Positions 50,629 to 59,919 of a DNA stretch of 64,000 bases are shown in pieces. A model generated the notes under the pieces. That model saw only the letters and a list, made by a program, of their open reading frames with translations, did no database searches and was not told the origin of the DNA. This DNA comes from JAPSGM01 sp963777045 (GTDB lineage: Bacteria > Chloroflexota > Limnocylindria > QHBO01). The position numbers were made by a program, and so were the translations under genes. The stretch is taken from positions 1-64,000 of the forward strand of contig CAVZPD010000030.1 in NCBI GenBank assembly GCA_963777045.1. Reading direction: 5' to 3'. Within the stretch, counting starts at the first letter, position 1. Every line of letters starts with the position of its first letter.

Positions 50629-51561
50629 TCAGGCGAGGAAGTGGTGGCTCCGTTCCTCGGTCGGCCGCAGGTCGTCGAGCGTCGAGATGAACGCGGCGAG
50701 CACGGGCGAGAGGACGCCCGCATCCCGCCGCCGGGCAACGACGATCTGGCGGCGGACCGCCGTCATGTCCGTCAGCTTGACCGGCACCAGCCGACCGCTC
50801 CCGATCTCCGCCTGGACCGATGTCCGCGGCAGCAGCGCGATCCCCAGCCGCTGCTCGACCATGCGCTTGGCGGCGTCGATGTTGTCCACCTCCAGCTGCC
50901 CGCGCGGCGCGATGCCCGCCTGGCGCACGATGGCGCTGGTGAGCTCGTGGTAGGAGCTGGTCCGGTCGAACAGGATGAGGTGCTCGCTCGCGAGCTGAGC
51001 CATCCGCACGTGGCCGGCGGCAGCGAAGCGGTGGCCGCGGTGCACGACGAGCACCAGCTCGTCATCGTAGAGCAGGGTTGACGTGATGTCGGGGTGCTGG
51101 ATCGGGCGCATCAGCCCGATCTCAACCTCCTCGCGCAGCACCATCTCGAGCACCTCCTCCGAGTGGCCGCTGCGCACCGAGAGGCGAACGCCGGGGTGCC
51201 CGGCCTGGAAGCGGTGCAGCATGGCCGGCAGCACGTAGGTGCTCACCGCCGGCGCGGCGCCGATGGTCAGGCTCCCCGCTCCACCGGTCCTGACCTCCTC
51301 GACCGCGTCCCTGCCCTGGCGCAGCGCGGCCATCGCCCGCTCGGCGTGCGGCAGGAGCGCTCGTCCGGCGTCCGTCAGGCGCGAGCCCTGGCGGGACCGC
51401 ACGAAGAGCTGGCTCCCCAGCGATCGCTCGAGCGCCTGGATGCGAGAGGTGACCGCCGGCTGGGTGACGAAGAGCGCCTCCGCAGCGCGCGAGATCGCCC
51501 CCGTGCGTGCCACCTGCACGAACGCCTCGATGCGAGCGAGGTCGAGCGGGTCGTCATTCAT
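50629..51561 (-). CDS. LysR-family transcriptional regulator
   Basis: A 310-aa LysR regulator: N-terminal HTH ARIEAFVQVARTGAISRAAEALFVTQPAVTSRIQALERSLGSQLFVR and a periplasmic-binding-like effector domain (TIGAAPAVSTYVLPAMLHRFQAGHPGVRLSVRSGHS ... LGIALLPRTSVQAEI). Divergent from a small Cys-rich gene and the isocitrate lyase gene, with a 19-bp dyad between, so it probably controls the glyoxylate-shunt enzyme (CO2-fixation CbbR/CysB-like effector logic cannot be told). ATG at 51561 overlaps the operator; an upstream ATG at 51585 is less likely because the operator would then be coding. Confidence 0.88.
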   Translation of the reverse strand: MNDDPLDLARIEAFVQVARTGAISRAAEALFVTQPAVTSRIQALERSLGSQLFVRSRQGSRLTDAGRALLPHAERAMAALRQGRDAVEEVRTGGAGSLTIGAAPAVSTYVLPAMLHRFQAGHPGVRLSVRSGHSEEVLEMVLREEVEIGLMRPIQHPDITSTLLYDDELVLVVHRGHRFAAAGHVRMAQLASEHLILFDRTSSYHELTSAIVRQAGIAPRGQLEVDNIDAAKRMVEQRLGIALLPRTSVQAEIGSGRLVPVKLTDMTAVRRQIVVARRRDAGVLSPVLAAFISTLDDLRPTEERSHHFLA

Positions 51562-51578
51562 ATCAACGTGGTTTATAT
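51560..51578. promoter_or_regulatory. Probable LysR operator
   Basis: ATATCAAC-GTG-GTTTATAT, an imperfect 8-3-8 dyad with the T-N11-A character of LysR sites, sits at the LysR start and 55 bp before the next divergent gene. The A/T-rich sequence is unusual for this genome. Confidence 0.6.
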
Positions 51579-51633
51579 CAGACATCGGTGGAATTGTCTT
51601 GTCTTATGGCTAGACCTCTGACAGGCTGGACGC

Positions 51634-51837
51634 ATGCTTCAACGAACGTACTCCGCACGATCGGGCCGGGAGGTCCGACGCACGCACGGCGCAGCCGATA
51701 TCCGGCGTCGAGCCCGCATGAACCCGTGGCTCCTGTGGCGGCCCGAGCGACCCCAGGCGCCGCAGGTCCTGACGGTCGCGGAGCTGGCCGAGTGCCGGTG
51801 CCCGGAGATCTGCAACCGCGATCACGCCAACGAGTAG
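51634..51837 (+). CDS. Small Cys/His-tail protein upstream of isocitrate lyase
   Basis: A 67-aa protein with a basic N-terminus and a compact C-terminal motif VLTVAELAECRCPEICNRDHANE (C-x-C-P-E-x-C-x-R-D-H). Similar CPEDC-x-RDH tails occur in short conserved actinobacterial and Chloroflexota proteins of unknown function. A shorter start at MNPWLLWRPE (residue 29) is possible. It ends 10 bp before the isocitrate lyase ATG, so the two are co-transcribed and probably share LysR control. Confidence 0.6.
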   Translation: MLQRTYSARSGREVRRTHGAADIRRRARMNPWLLWRPERPQAPQVLTVAELAECRCPEICNRDHANE

Positions 51838-51847
51838 CTCGTCCGGC

Positions 51848-54142
51848 ATGGCAATCACGCATCCGGCCCGGCCGGAGGCTGCGCCCAGCTCTCGGAGGGA
51901 GCCCGCCACCGAGGCTCTTCGGAGCTGGATGGCGGACGAGCGGTTCGACGGCCTGACGCGTCTCTTCTCCGCGCGTCAGGTCGCCGAGCAGCGCGGCAGC
52001 ATCGAGGTCGATTTCCCCGTTGCGCGCAACGCCGCGCGGGACCTCCACGCCCGGCTGCGCGAGCTCTTCGCGCGCGGCGAGGCGATCACCACCTTCGGAC
52101 CCTACTCCCCGGGGCAGGCGGTCGCGATGAAGCGGGCCGGCATCGAGGCCATCTACCTGGGCGGCTGGGCGACCTCCGCCAAGGGCTCGAGCACCGAGGA
52201 CCCGGGGCCGGACCTCGCCTCCTATCCCCTCTCGCAGGTTCCTGACGAAGCGGCGACGATCGTGCGCGCGCTGCTGACCGCCGACCGCAACCAGTCCTTC
52301 GCCCGTGCGCACATGTCCGACGAGGAACTCGCCAACGTGCCGGCGATCGACTTCTCGCCGCTCATCATCGCCGACGCGGACACCGGCCACGGCGGGGATG
52401 CCCACGTCCGGAACCTCATTCGTCGGTTCGTGGAGGTCGGCGTCCCCGGCTACCACATCGAGGACCAGAAGCCGGGCGCCAAGAAGTGCGGCCACCAGGG
52501 CGGCAAGGTCCTGGTTCCCGTCGACGAGCAGATCAAGCGGCTGAACGCCGCGCGCTTCCAGCTGGACGTCATGGGCGTGCCGGGCGTGATCGTCGCCCGG
52601 ACCGATGCCGAAGCGGCCAACCTGCTCGACGGCGCGGCCGACGAGCGCGACCAGCCCTTCGTGCTGGGCGTCACCAGCGCCGACATTCCCTCCTACAAGG
52701 CCGGATTCCTGGCGGTCATGCGACGCCTGCACCACGCCGGGGTGGAGGAGGTCAATGGCCACCTGCTCTACGCGGTCCCGCCTGAACAGGAGGCCGATGC
52801 CGATGCCTGGATCGAGCGGGTCGGCCTGGGCGAGGCGATCGATGCGGCTGCTCGCGATCACATCGGTCCGGCGGCCATCTCCTCGGACGAGGCGCTCGAC
52901 CATGCGGCCGATGCCTTCCTGGAGGCCTGGGAGTCGAGCGCGGGCCTGAAGACCCTGGGCGAGGCCGTCGCCGACGTCATCTCCTTCCGCATCGAGGAGG
53001 GCTCCGAGCTGGAGATGAGCGTGGCGGAGTGGGAGCGCTTCGCGGCGGGCGCGTCGTGGTCAACCGCCCGCTCCGCCGCAGCCCGCATGGGCCTCCAGGT
53101 TCGTTGGGACCCGGAGCTCGCGAAGTCGCCGGAGGGCTACTACCAGGTCCGCGGCGATCCTGGCTACGCCATCGCCAAGTCGCTCGCCGTGGCACCCTAC
53201 GCCGACGTGCTCTGGATGGAGACGAAGACCGCCAACCTCGAGGAGGCACGGCACTTCGCGGAGGCAATCCACGCCATTCATCCGGACAAGCTGCTCGCCT
53301 ACAACCTGTCGCCGTCGTTCAACTGGGACACGACCGGGATGAGCGAGGACGAGATGCGTGACTTCCCGCGAGAGCTCGGCCGGCTCGGCTTCGTCTTCAA
53401 CTTCATCACGTATGGCGGCCACCAGATCGACGGCCTGGCGGCCGAGGAATTCACCCGGGCGCTGCGCGATGACGGGATGCTGGCGCTGGCTCGCCTGCAG
53501 CGGAAGCTGCGGCTGGTCGAGTCGCCCTATCGAACGCCCCAGACGCTGGTGGGCGGGCCGCGCGCGGATGCTGCGCTGCAGGCCGCATCGGGCATGACCG
53601 CCACAACCAAGGCGATGGGCGCCGGATCGACCCAGGTGCAGCACCTGGTCCAGACCGAGGTGCCACCCCGCGTCCTGGCGGGCTGGCTGGCGCAGTGGGC
53701 CGCGCACCATGGCGTGGCAGGTTCACCGCAGGTGACCCTGCGGCCGCACACGGCGGGGTCGGAGGTGCTGGAGCTCGTCGTCACCGACGAAGAGGGAGGT
53801 CAGCTGGCGAACATGGTGTTCGCCACCATCCAGGATCGTCGGGGGCGAACCATCCTCTCAGTCCGGGACCAGAACACCTCCGACGCCGCGATGCGACGCA
53901 AGCGCCTCATGACGCTGGTGCACCTGTTCCTGGTGCACCGCTACGCAGCGGCATCGGTCCACTACCTGACCCCGACCGAGGACAACAGGCGCCAGTGCGA
54001 GCGGATGCGGCAGATGGGCATCTTCTCGTCGGTGCATGACGAGGTGGGCCACATCATCGTCGCCCAGGTGGATGTCACGCAGGTCCGCGCCCTCGCCGCC
54101 CCTGAGAGCCCCGAGCGTGACGCGCTGATTGCGGGCCACTGA
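51848..54142 (+). CDS. aceA: Isocitrate lyase, long ICL2-type form
   Basis: A 764-aa isocitrate lyase that splits isocitrate to glyoxylate and succinate. The active-site motif KKCGH is in GAKKCGHQGGKVLVP; ADADTGHGG, VARTDAEAANLL and LLAYNLSPSFNWDTTGMS are the other conserved blocks. The length and the C-terminal domain (residues about 590-760, AHHGVAGSPQVTLRPHTAG ... CERMRQMGIFSSVHDEVGHII) match mycobacterial ICL2 (766 aa), whose C-terminal domain binds acetyl-CoA and propionyl-CoA and activates the enzyme. Together with acs it indicates acetate or fatty-acid assimilation. No malate synthase is in the window. Divergent LysR upstream. Confidence 0.95.
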   Translation: MAITHPARPEAAPSSRREPATEALRSWMADERFDGLTRLFSARQVAEQRGSIEVDFPVARNAARDLHARLRELFARGEAITTFGPYSPGQAVAMKRAGIEAIYLGGWATSAKGSSTEDPGPDLASYPLSQVPDEAATIVRALLTADRNQSFARAHMSDEELANVPAIDFSPLIIADADTGHGGDAHVRNLIRRFVEVGVPGYHIEDQKPGAKKCGHQGGKVLVPVDEQIKRLNAARFQLDVMGVPGVIVARTDAEAANLLDGAADERDQPFVLGVTSADIPSYKAGFLAVMRRLHHAGVEEVNGHLLYAVPPEQEADADAWIERVGLGEAIDAAARDHIGPAAISSDEALDHAADAFLEAWESSAGLKTLGEAVADVISFRIEEGSELEMSVAEWERFAAGASWSTARSAAARMGLQVRWDPELAKSPEGYYQVRGDPGYAIAKSLAVAPYADVLWMETKTANLEEARHFAEAIHAIHPDKLLAYNLSPSFNWDTTGMSEDEMRDFPRELGRLGFVFNFITYGGHQIDGLAAEEFTRALRDDGMLALARLQRKLRLVESPYRTPQTLVGGPRADAALQAASGMTATTKAMGAGSTQVQHLVQTEVPPRVLAGWLAQWAAHHGVAGSPQVTLRPHTAGSEVLELVVTDEEGGQLANMVFATIQDRRGRTILSVRDQNTSDAAMRRKRLMTLVHLFLVHRYAAASVHYLTPTEDNRRQCERMRQMGIFSSVHDEVGHIIVAQVDVTQVRALAAPESPERDALIAGH

Positions 54143-54233
54143 CGCACCCGCCCGGATTTTCCGGGCCACCCGGCCCTTGTGGACAAGCGATCGCCAATCG
54201 AGGATGCCTGCTCCAGGACCGGAGGGAGGAGCG

Positions 54234-54527
54234 ATGCGTGCGAGGGGCGAGCTCATCCGTGCCGATCGGCGCCCAATGCACCTGACGATGGAACAGTACG
54301 TCCGCTGCCCGCGCGCCGGGATGGTATCCGTCGAGCGCTGCTTCGGCTGCGACCTGCTGCAGGGGACCCTGAGCGGCGACCATCCAGAGATCCTGTGCGC
54401 ATGGTCGGAGCGGGAGCCGGCTCTGCGCCGGCACATCGCGGTCGGCCCCGGCCGGGATCGCGATCGCGCGGAAACGGTGTGTCGCACGGATGGCCCGATC
54501 TTCGAGAGCGACTGGCCGGAGGAGTAG
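54234..54527 (+). CDS. Small conserved hypothetical protein with CxxC
   Basis: A 97-aa protein beginning MRARGELIRADRRPMHLTMEQYV, with CPRAG, ERCFGCDLLQGT and LCAWSEREP. The Cys-x2-Cys with nearby Cys residues suggests a small metal site. It starts at ATG 54234, three bases after a strong GGAGGGAGGA ribosome site, about 90 bp after the isocitrate lyase stop. No family recognised. Confidence 0.65.
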   Translation: MRARGELIRADRRPMHLTMEQYVRCPRAGMVSVERCFGCDLLQGTLSGDHPEILCAWSEREPALRRHIAVGPGRDRDRAETVCRTDGPIFESDWPEE

Positions 54528-54560
54528 CACCCCCGAGGCCGTTGGCCGGCGGAACGCGGC

Positions 54561-54896
54561 TCAGCTGCTGGCGACGGTGGCGAGGCCGATGCCCAGCAGC
54601 CCGCTCTCCTCCCCGACCACCTTGCCGAGCACGTCCCGAGGCAGGAGCACGGTCACCAGTCCGGCCAGGATGAAGCCGATGAGCAGCTGCGGCAGGACCT
54701 CGGCGAACAGCCTCATGCCGGTGGTGACGCCACGCCACGGCAGCTCCCAGCTCCCACCGGTGCGGTACGCGATGGCCACCAGCACGGCAGCCAGCGTGCC
54801 GAGGATCAGGACTGACGTGAGCATGCGGCGGTACCTCCTCCTTCCGCCGCGACTGGGCGGCATGGACGTGGGCTGTGGCGCGGTCATGGGAGCCAT
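54561..54896 (-). pseudogene. Truncated DUF318/UPF0718-type permease (N-terminal portion only)
   Basis: A 111-aa frame with two helices (MLTSVLILGTLAAVLVAIAYR and LFAEVLPQLLIGFILAGLVTVLLP) and the typical start of DUF318 permeases (PQLLIGFILAGLVTVLLPRDVLGKVVGEESGLLGIGLATVASS). In the family this region leads into further helices and a second half; here a stop follows at once and no other frame continues it. It may be a 3'-truncated remnant, or a short stand-alone half of a split permease. Confidence 0.5.
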
Positions 54897-55018
54897 TCTG
54901 CGGTCGTGAGCAGCTTGCGAGGGGTCAGGAGCAGCGTGGCCGGCGCGAGGCAGCGAGCGATCACCGGGCCGCGCCGGGCGTGCGGATGGCCGACCCCGAG
55001 GTGCTACGATCGGCTGCG

Positions 55019-55504
55019 ATGTCCGCCAGCGGCGACCCCCGTCCTCAGCGCCCGGACGCGGGAGCCGATGAGCTCGAGACGCGCCTCATCGCCACCATTC
55101 CCCGGCTCATGCGGCACCTGCTCGCCCACGCACGCCGTCGCACGGCCTGGAAGCGGCTCACGTACCAGCAGTACAACGTGCTGCGCATCATCCATTCCGA
55201 AGGACCGATGCCGCAGGCCGAGATTGCCCGCCGGCTCTTCGTCACGGCACCGGTCATCACGCGGCTCGCCGCGGGGCTGGTCGAGGCGGGTCTGGTCGAG
55301 AAGGGAGGCGACCCGAACGACCGTCGCAGCGTGCGCCTGACCCTGACGCGATCCGGCCGCCGACGCGCGACCGCCATGCGAAGTGACCTGCTGGCCGCCG
55401 CCAAGGAGCTGATCGAGCCGCTCCCCGAAGACCGGCGAGCGGCGGTGGCCGCGGCGCTGGACGAGCTGCAGGTCCTCCTTCCGAGCCGCCGGCCCACGCG
55501 CTGA
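55019..55504 (+). CDS. MarR-family transcriptional regulator
   Basis: A 161-aa winged-HTH repressor: LTYQQYNVLRIIHSEGPMPQAEIARRLFVTAPVITRLAAGLVEAGLVEKGGDPNDRRSVRLTLTRSGRR, with the DxRxxR wing motif. It ends 3 bp before the convergent MFS gene end and very likely controls that exporter through the palindrome 15 bp long at the exporter start. ATG at 55019 gives the normal MarR N-terminus; an in-frame ATG upstream (MADPEVLRSAAM) is possible. Confidence 0.9.
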   Translation: MSASGDPRPQRPDAGADELETRLIATIPRLMRHLLAHARRRTAWKRLTYQQYNVLRIIHSEGPMPQAEIARRLFVTAPVITRLAAGLVEAGLVEKGGDPNDRRSVRLTLTRSGRRRATAMRSDLLAAAKELIEPLPEDRRAAVAAALDELQVLLPSRRPTR

Positions 55505-55506
55505 TC

Positions 55507-56877
55507 CTATTCGCCCGCCGCGCGCGGGCGCTCGGGGACGGCCGGCGACCGGGTCGCGGGCAGAGGGCGGGCGGCAGCATCGGCCCGTGAGGCACGGCTG
55601 GCAAGGTGCTGCCAGGCGACGAGCGCAACCACCAGGCTGGCGATGGCGCCGCCGACCAGGAAGCCCGCCGGTGGGCCCCAGAGCTGCGCCACCGTGCCGG
55701 CGAAGAAGCCCCCGAACGGGGCGGATCCGGCAAAGACCATGACGTAGAGCGACATGACGCGGCCACGCAGCTCGTTGCTGACCGAGTTCTGGATGGTCAC
55801 GTTGATCGTGTTCACCATCAGCATCGACGAGAGGCCGAGCACGACCATGAGGGGGTACGCGACCAGCGGGCTGCGGCTCAGGCCGAGGGCGAGCTCCAGG
55901 ACGACGAAGACGGCGCCTCCGCCCAGGATCAGGCGCCAGAGCGGTCGGCGCGAGCCGAGGAAGGCGAGCGAGAGCGAGCCGATGAGCGAGCCGGCACCCA
56001 TGATCGCGAACAGCGCGCCGTAGCCCTCCGCCCCCAGGTTCAGGGTGTCACGGGCGTAGAGCGGCAGCAGCGTCTGGAAGTTCATCCCGAACGTGGCCAC
56101 GCCGCCCAGCATCACCAGCGGCCAGAGGACCGATGGCGTGCGCCGCGCGTAGCGCAACCCCTCCGCCAGGCTGCTGCGGACCGTCCCGAAGCTCTCGGGC
56201 CGCTCGATCGGCTGCAGCTTCGAGGAGTCGATGCGCCAGAGGCCGGCGATGACGCCCAGGTAGCTGACGGCGTTGATGCCGAAGTTGAATGCGGGACCGA
56301 ACAGCGCCAGCGCGATCCCCGCCACGCCGGGTCCCACGATGCGGGCGGCGTTGAAGCTGGCGCTGTTGAGCGCGATGGCGTTCATGAGGTCGTCACGTGG
56401 AACGAGCTCCGCCGCGAACGCCTGGCGCACGGTCATCTCGATGGCGTTGACCATCCCCAGCGCCGCGGCGAGCAGCATCACGTGCCAGATCTGCACGGCG
56501 CCGGTCACGGTCAGGACGAACAGCACGCCGGCCTCCACCGACGCCACGGCGTTGACGACCATCAGCGCTCGCCGCTTGTCGATCCGATCGGCGAGCACGC
56601 CGCCCAGGGGCGCCAGCAGCATCGCCGGCGCGTACTGCAGCGCCAGCACGGTGCCGAGCTGCAACGGCGAGCCGCCGAGCAGCAGCACCAGCCACGGCTG
56701 GCTGACCGACTGCATCCAGGTGCCGATCATGCTGACCACCTGCCCACCCAGGTAGTAGCGGAAGTTGGCGTGGCGAAGCGCCGCGAAACCCTGCCGCAGG
56801 CCGCCCGCTCGAACGACGGGCGGGCGAGGGTCGGGGTGCGGCAGGAGGCGCAGTCGAGGACCGGAAGGGCGTGACAT
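55507..56877 (-). CDS. MFS transporter (EntS/MFS_3-like)
   Basis: A 456-aa, 12-helix major facilitator protein. Motifs are FAALRHANFRYYLGGQVVSMIGTWMQSVSQPWLVLLLGGS, APLGGVLADRIDKRRALMVVN (loop 2-3), IVGPGVAGIALALFGPAFNFGINAVSYLGVI and GAGSLIGSLSLAFLGSRRPLW. This branch includes enterobactin exporters and many drug or solute exporters; the substrate is unknown. A perfect 15-bp palindrome lies just before its start, and a MarR gene is convergent at the other end. Confidence 0.9.
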   Translation of the reverse strand: MSRPSGPRLRLLPHPDPRPPVVRAGGLRQGFAALRHANFRYYLGGQVVSMIGTWMQSVSQPWLVLLLGGSPLQLGTVLALQYAPAMLLAPLGGVLADRIDKRRALMVVNAVASVEAGVLFVLTVTGAVQIWHVMLLAAALGMVNAIEMTVRQAFAAELVPRDDLMNAIALNSASFNAARIVGPGVAGIALALFGPAFNFGINAVSYLGVIAGLWRIDSSKLQPIERPESFGTVRSSLAEGLRYARRTPSVLWPLVMLGGVATFGMNFQTLLPLYARDTLNLGAEGYGALFAIMGAGSLIGSLSLAFLGSRRPLWRLILGGGAVFVVLELALGLSRSPLVAYPLMVVLGLSSMLMVNTINVTIQNSVSNELRGRVMSLYVMVFAGSAPFGGFFAGTVAQLWGPPAGFLVGGAIASLVVALVAWQHLASRASRADAAARPLPATRSPAVPERPRAAGE

Positions 56878-56879
56878 TC

Positions 56880-56894
56880 GTTAGCAATGCTAAC
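56880..56894. promoter_or_regulatory. GTTAGCAATGCTAAC operator at the MFS start
   Basis: A perfect dyad, GTTAGC-AAT-GCTAAC (allowing the central AAT), two bases upstream of the MFS start codon. The size and A/T-rich arms fit a MarR site; binding would block the MFS promoter or a leaderless start. Confidence 0.6.
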
Positions 56895-56980
56895 AAGATC
56901 GGCGGACGCTGTGAAGCGCCGGCACGGGGCCGATCTCGGCTGTTCGCCGCGCCCGCGTTGTCCTACCATCGGGGCAGCAC

Positions 56981-58243
56981 ATGACCCGAGCGACGCGCCT
57001 TGCGACGGGATGGGCGATCGCCCTTGCGGCGACGCTCCTGGTCAGCCTGGCCCTGGCGGCCCAGACATCCGCGCCGAACGCGGTCGTCTTCGACGGTCAC
57101 GCCTCACCGACGCCGGCGGCGACGGAGCCAGCAGCCTCATCTCCGTTCCCCTATTCCGAGGACGACCTCCCCGGCGTCCCACACTGGCCGCCGCAGGGAG
57201 GCGGGGCAGGTTCGCCCGACGCGGCGCGGCACCAGCCGCTGCCGCCAGAGCTCGCCACGGCCTTCTCCTCGTCACTGGAGCGGGCGCGTGCCGCCTACGG
57301 CCTCGACGTCCTGGCCCTCGGCGTGCGGGTCGATGACGGTAGCTGGACGGACGTCAGCGGCCTCGCGCGCGACGGCGTGACCGCCCTCGCCGGCGACTCC
57401 CCGTTCGCCATCGCGAGCATCACCAAGACCTTCACCGCGACGCTGGTGCTGCAGCTGGTGGAGGAGGGAAGCCTGGCGCTCGACGACGAGGTGAGCCAGC
57501 TGCTGCCGGAGGTCGGGATCCCGGCCGGCATCACCGTCGAGCAGCTGCTCTCGCACACGTCGGGGCTTCCCGACCTGCTGGCGCCGATGCGCGACCTGAT
57601 GAAGTCCGACCTGTCTCGCATCTGGACCGGCGCCGACGTGCTGGCGCACCTGGGTGCGGCGCGATTTGCGCCGGGCACCGACTACGCCTACTCGAACACG
57701 AACTACCTGCTGCTGGGGATGCTGGTCGAGCGCCTGAGCGGGCAGCCCTACGCCGATCTGCTGGCCGCGCGCCTGCTCGAACCGCTTGACCTGGACCAGA
57801 CCGGCGTGCTCACCGCGACGGGGGCGCCACCGCTGATGTCGCCATCGTGGGCGAGCACCTTCGGCGCTTCGGGCTTCATGTACTCCAGCGTCGCAGACCT
57901 GCTCGACTGGTCCGATGCGCTCTATGGCGGCCACCTCCTGCGGCGCGCGTCACTGGCCCGAATGCTCGCCTTCAGCGAGGACGGCTACGGGCTCGGGGCG
58001 CAACGGGTCGACCTTGGCGACCGGACCGGCTACGGCCACTCCGGACTGCTGCAGGGCTTCACGTCGCTGCTCGTGCGCCTGCCGGCCGAGGACGTGACGA
58101 TCGCCCTCATCGGCACCTGGCAGGGTTTCGAGCCCGGTGCGCTGCTGACGCGGCGGGTCGACGGTCAGCCGTCGATCCTCGATGTGGCGCTGCGGACGGC
58201 CGGCATCGCCGTGCCGAGCTCGACCCCCAGCGGATCGCCCTAG
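56981..58243 (+). CDS. Exported serine hydrolase (beta-lactamase/class C PBP-like)
   Basis: A 420-aa exported protein: signal peptide (LATGWAIALAATLLVSLALAAQ), a Pro/Ala/Thr-rich linker, then a penicillin-binding-like domain with SxxK in AIASITKTFTATLVLQLVEEG, YxN in FAPGTDYAYSNTNYLLLGML and the third HxG motif in GYGHSGLLQGFTS, plus LLSHTSGLPDL. Family members act as esterases or D-amino-acid peptidases. The stop codon TAG shares the four bases CTAG (58240-58243) with the stop of the convergent DUF885 gene. Confidence 0.9.
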   Translation: MTRATRLATGWAIALAATLLVSLALAAQTSAPNAVVFDGHASPTPAATEPAASSPFPYSEDDLPGVPHWPPQGGGAGSPDAARHQPLPPELATAFSSSLERARAAYGLDVLALGVRVDDGSWTDVSGLARDGVTALAGDSPFAIASITKTFTATLVLQLVEEGSLALDDEVSQLLPEVGIPAGITVEQLLSHTSGLPDLLAPMRDLMKSDLSRIWTGADVLAHLGAARFAPGTDYAYSNTNYLLLGMLVERLSGQPYADLLAARLLEPLDLDQTGVLTATGAPPLMSPSWASTFGASGFMYSSVADLLDWSDALYGGHLLRRASLARMLAFSEDGYGLGAQRVDLGDRTGYGHSGLLQGFTSLLVRLPAEDVTIALIGTWQGFEPGALLTRRVDGQPSILDVALRTAGIAVPSSTPSGSP

Positions 58244-59919
58244 TCGCCGAAGAGGAGGTCCCGGATCACCGGCATCGAGGGTGTGCCGTGGCCGATGACC
58301 GACTCGAGGAACGGCCGGTAGACGAAGTCGCGGTCCGCTGCGGCGGCCCTGCGGCGCGCCTCGGCCTCCAGCTCGTGCATCTCGACGCTGCCGAGGTAGT
58401 ACTCGCACAGCTGCGTCGACGAGAGGCGGGCGCGGTCCCACTTGTTGGCCGCCTCGCCCTCCTCCTGGAATCCGCCCTCGACCATCAGCTGCATCGCCTC
58501 CACCTCGTCCATGGCGCCGGCGTGGATCCGGATGTCCATCAGCGCGTTGGTGATGGAACGCAGGTAGAACTTCCAGTGGACGAGCATGAGGGCCGGGTCC
58601 TCGGCTCCGTACCCGACGTCCATCATCACCTGCGTGACGTAGACCGCCCAGCCCTCGGCGAAGACGCCCGACTGGAAGACGGTGCGCACCAGCGACGCGC
58701 ACTGGTTCGAGTAGGCGAGCTGCAGGTAGTGGCCCGGGACCGCCTCGTGGATGGTCAGCAGCCGCAGCATGCGGTCGTTGTCCTCGCGGAGGTACGACTC
58801 CTTTCGCTCATCGGTCCAGTCGTCGGGCATGGGCGTGATGGCGAAAAAGGCGTCGAGCCCGCGGTCGAGGGGGCCCGGCGGGATGAGCATCGCGCCGCCG
58901 AAGGCGCGCAGGAACTCCGGCGTCCACACGATCTGCATCGGGTCCTCGGGCAGCCCGACCAGGTCGCGCTCCCGCACGAAGCGGCCGATCCGGTCGTTCT
59001 CGGCGTGGCAGAAGTCGAGCAGCTCGCCGGCGGCCGGATGCTCGGCGGCGATGGCGTCCAGGACTCGGCGCACGACGACATCGTCCTCGGACGGCATCGG
59101 CTCGCCGCCTCCCCACTGCGGCCACAGGTCCCTGGCCAGGCGCGTCATCTCGTCGCGCACCCTGTCGTACTCGGCGAGGGCGCGCTGCTCCAGGTCCGCG
59201 GGGCTCAGCTCGGTCTTGAGGACGTGCCGGAACTTGGCGGCGTAGAGCTCCGCCCCCAGGCGGAAGTCGCCGGTCGCGCGGGGAAGGAGCTCGTCACGGA
59301 GCCAGGCTTCGAAACCGGCGATCGCCGCCTCCGCCGCCTCCGCGGCCCCCCGCACATCGGCCAGGAGCGCAGGTTCCCCGTGCTCGTCGGCCTGGGCAAC
59401 CGCGGTGCGGCACAGGTCCACGAGCCCGCCGACGCGCTCGACCGCCTTCTCGGTGTGGAAGCGGCTCACCGGGCGGCCCTCGCCGGCAGAGAGCGTCTCG
59501 CGAGCCCCCGCCAGTGCGAGCGAGAGACCACGCATCCGTCTCGCCGCAGAAGCGAGCCTGTCAGGCAGCGGTGCGAATTCGCGCGCGAGCAGCGAGAAGA
59601 GGCCGGCGCCCAGCAGGTAGACGTAGGTGAGCGGGTTCCAGCTCGCCTCGCACAGCTCCTCCTCGCCGAAGCGCATCGCCTCGAGGTACTGGAGCAGGAC
59701 CCGCCGGTCGACGGCCTGCTCGCGGCCCAGCTCGGCGGGGTCGAGCGCAGTCACCCTCTCGATCGATTCGGACAGCCAAGCCGAGCGCTGCCGGCGTCCC
59801 GCATCGGTCAGGTCCGGCCAGGCGCCATCGTGGGCATGCTCGCCGGTCTCGGTGGCGTGCACCGGGTGGAGCCGGAAGTAGTCGGCAAGCAGATCGTCGA
59901 CCAGCGCCAGGAAGCTCAT
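58240..59919 (-). CDS. DUF885 (putative zinc) peptidase
   Basis: A 559-aa protein of the DUF885 family, related to M32-like metallopeptidases. The zinc motif is HEAVPGHYLQLAYSNQ, followed about 25 residues later by the third-ligand region FAEGWAVYVTQVMMDVGYG. Upstream segments (LREDNDRMLRLLT, WTPEFLRAFGGAMLIPPGPLDRG) and the C-terminal CEYYLGSVEMHELEAEARRRA are typical. Location is probably cytoplasmic (no signal). A TetR gene is divergent upstream and could be linked to it. Confidence 0.9.
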   Translation of the reverse strand: MSFLALVDDLLADYFRLHPVHATETGEHAHDGAWPDLTDAGRRQRSAWLSESIERVTALDPAELGREQAVDRRVLLQYLEAMRFGEEELCEASWNPLTYVYLLGAGLFSLLAREFAPLPDRLASAARRMRGLSLALAGARETLSAGEGRPVSRFHTEKAVERVGGLVDLCRTAVAQADEHGEPALLADVRGAAEAAEAAIAGFEAWLRDELLPRATGDFRLGAELYAAKFRHVLKTELSPADLEQRALAEYDRVRDEMTRLARDLWPQWGGGEPMPSEDDVVVRRVLDAIAAEHPAAGELLDFCHAENDRIGRFVRERDLVGLPEDPMQIVWTPEFLRAFGGAMLIPPGPLDRGLDAFFAITPMPDDWTDERKESYLREDNDRMLRLLTIHEAVPGHYLQLAYSNQCASLVRTVFQSGVFAEGWAVYVTQVMMDVGYGAEDPALMLVHWKFYLRSITNALMDIRIHAGAMDEVEAMQLMVEGGFQEEGEAANKWDRARLSSTQLCEYYLGSVEMHELEAEARRRAAAADRDFVYRPFLESVIGHGTPSMPVIRDLLFGD

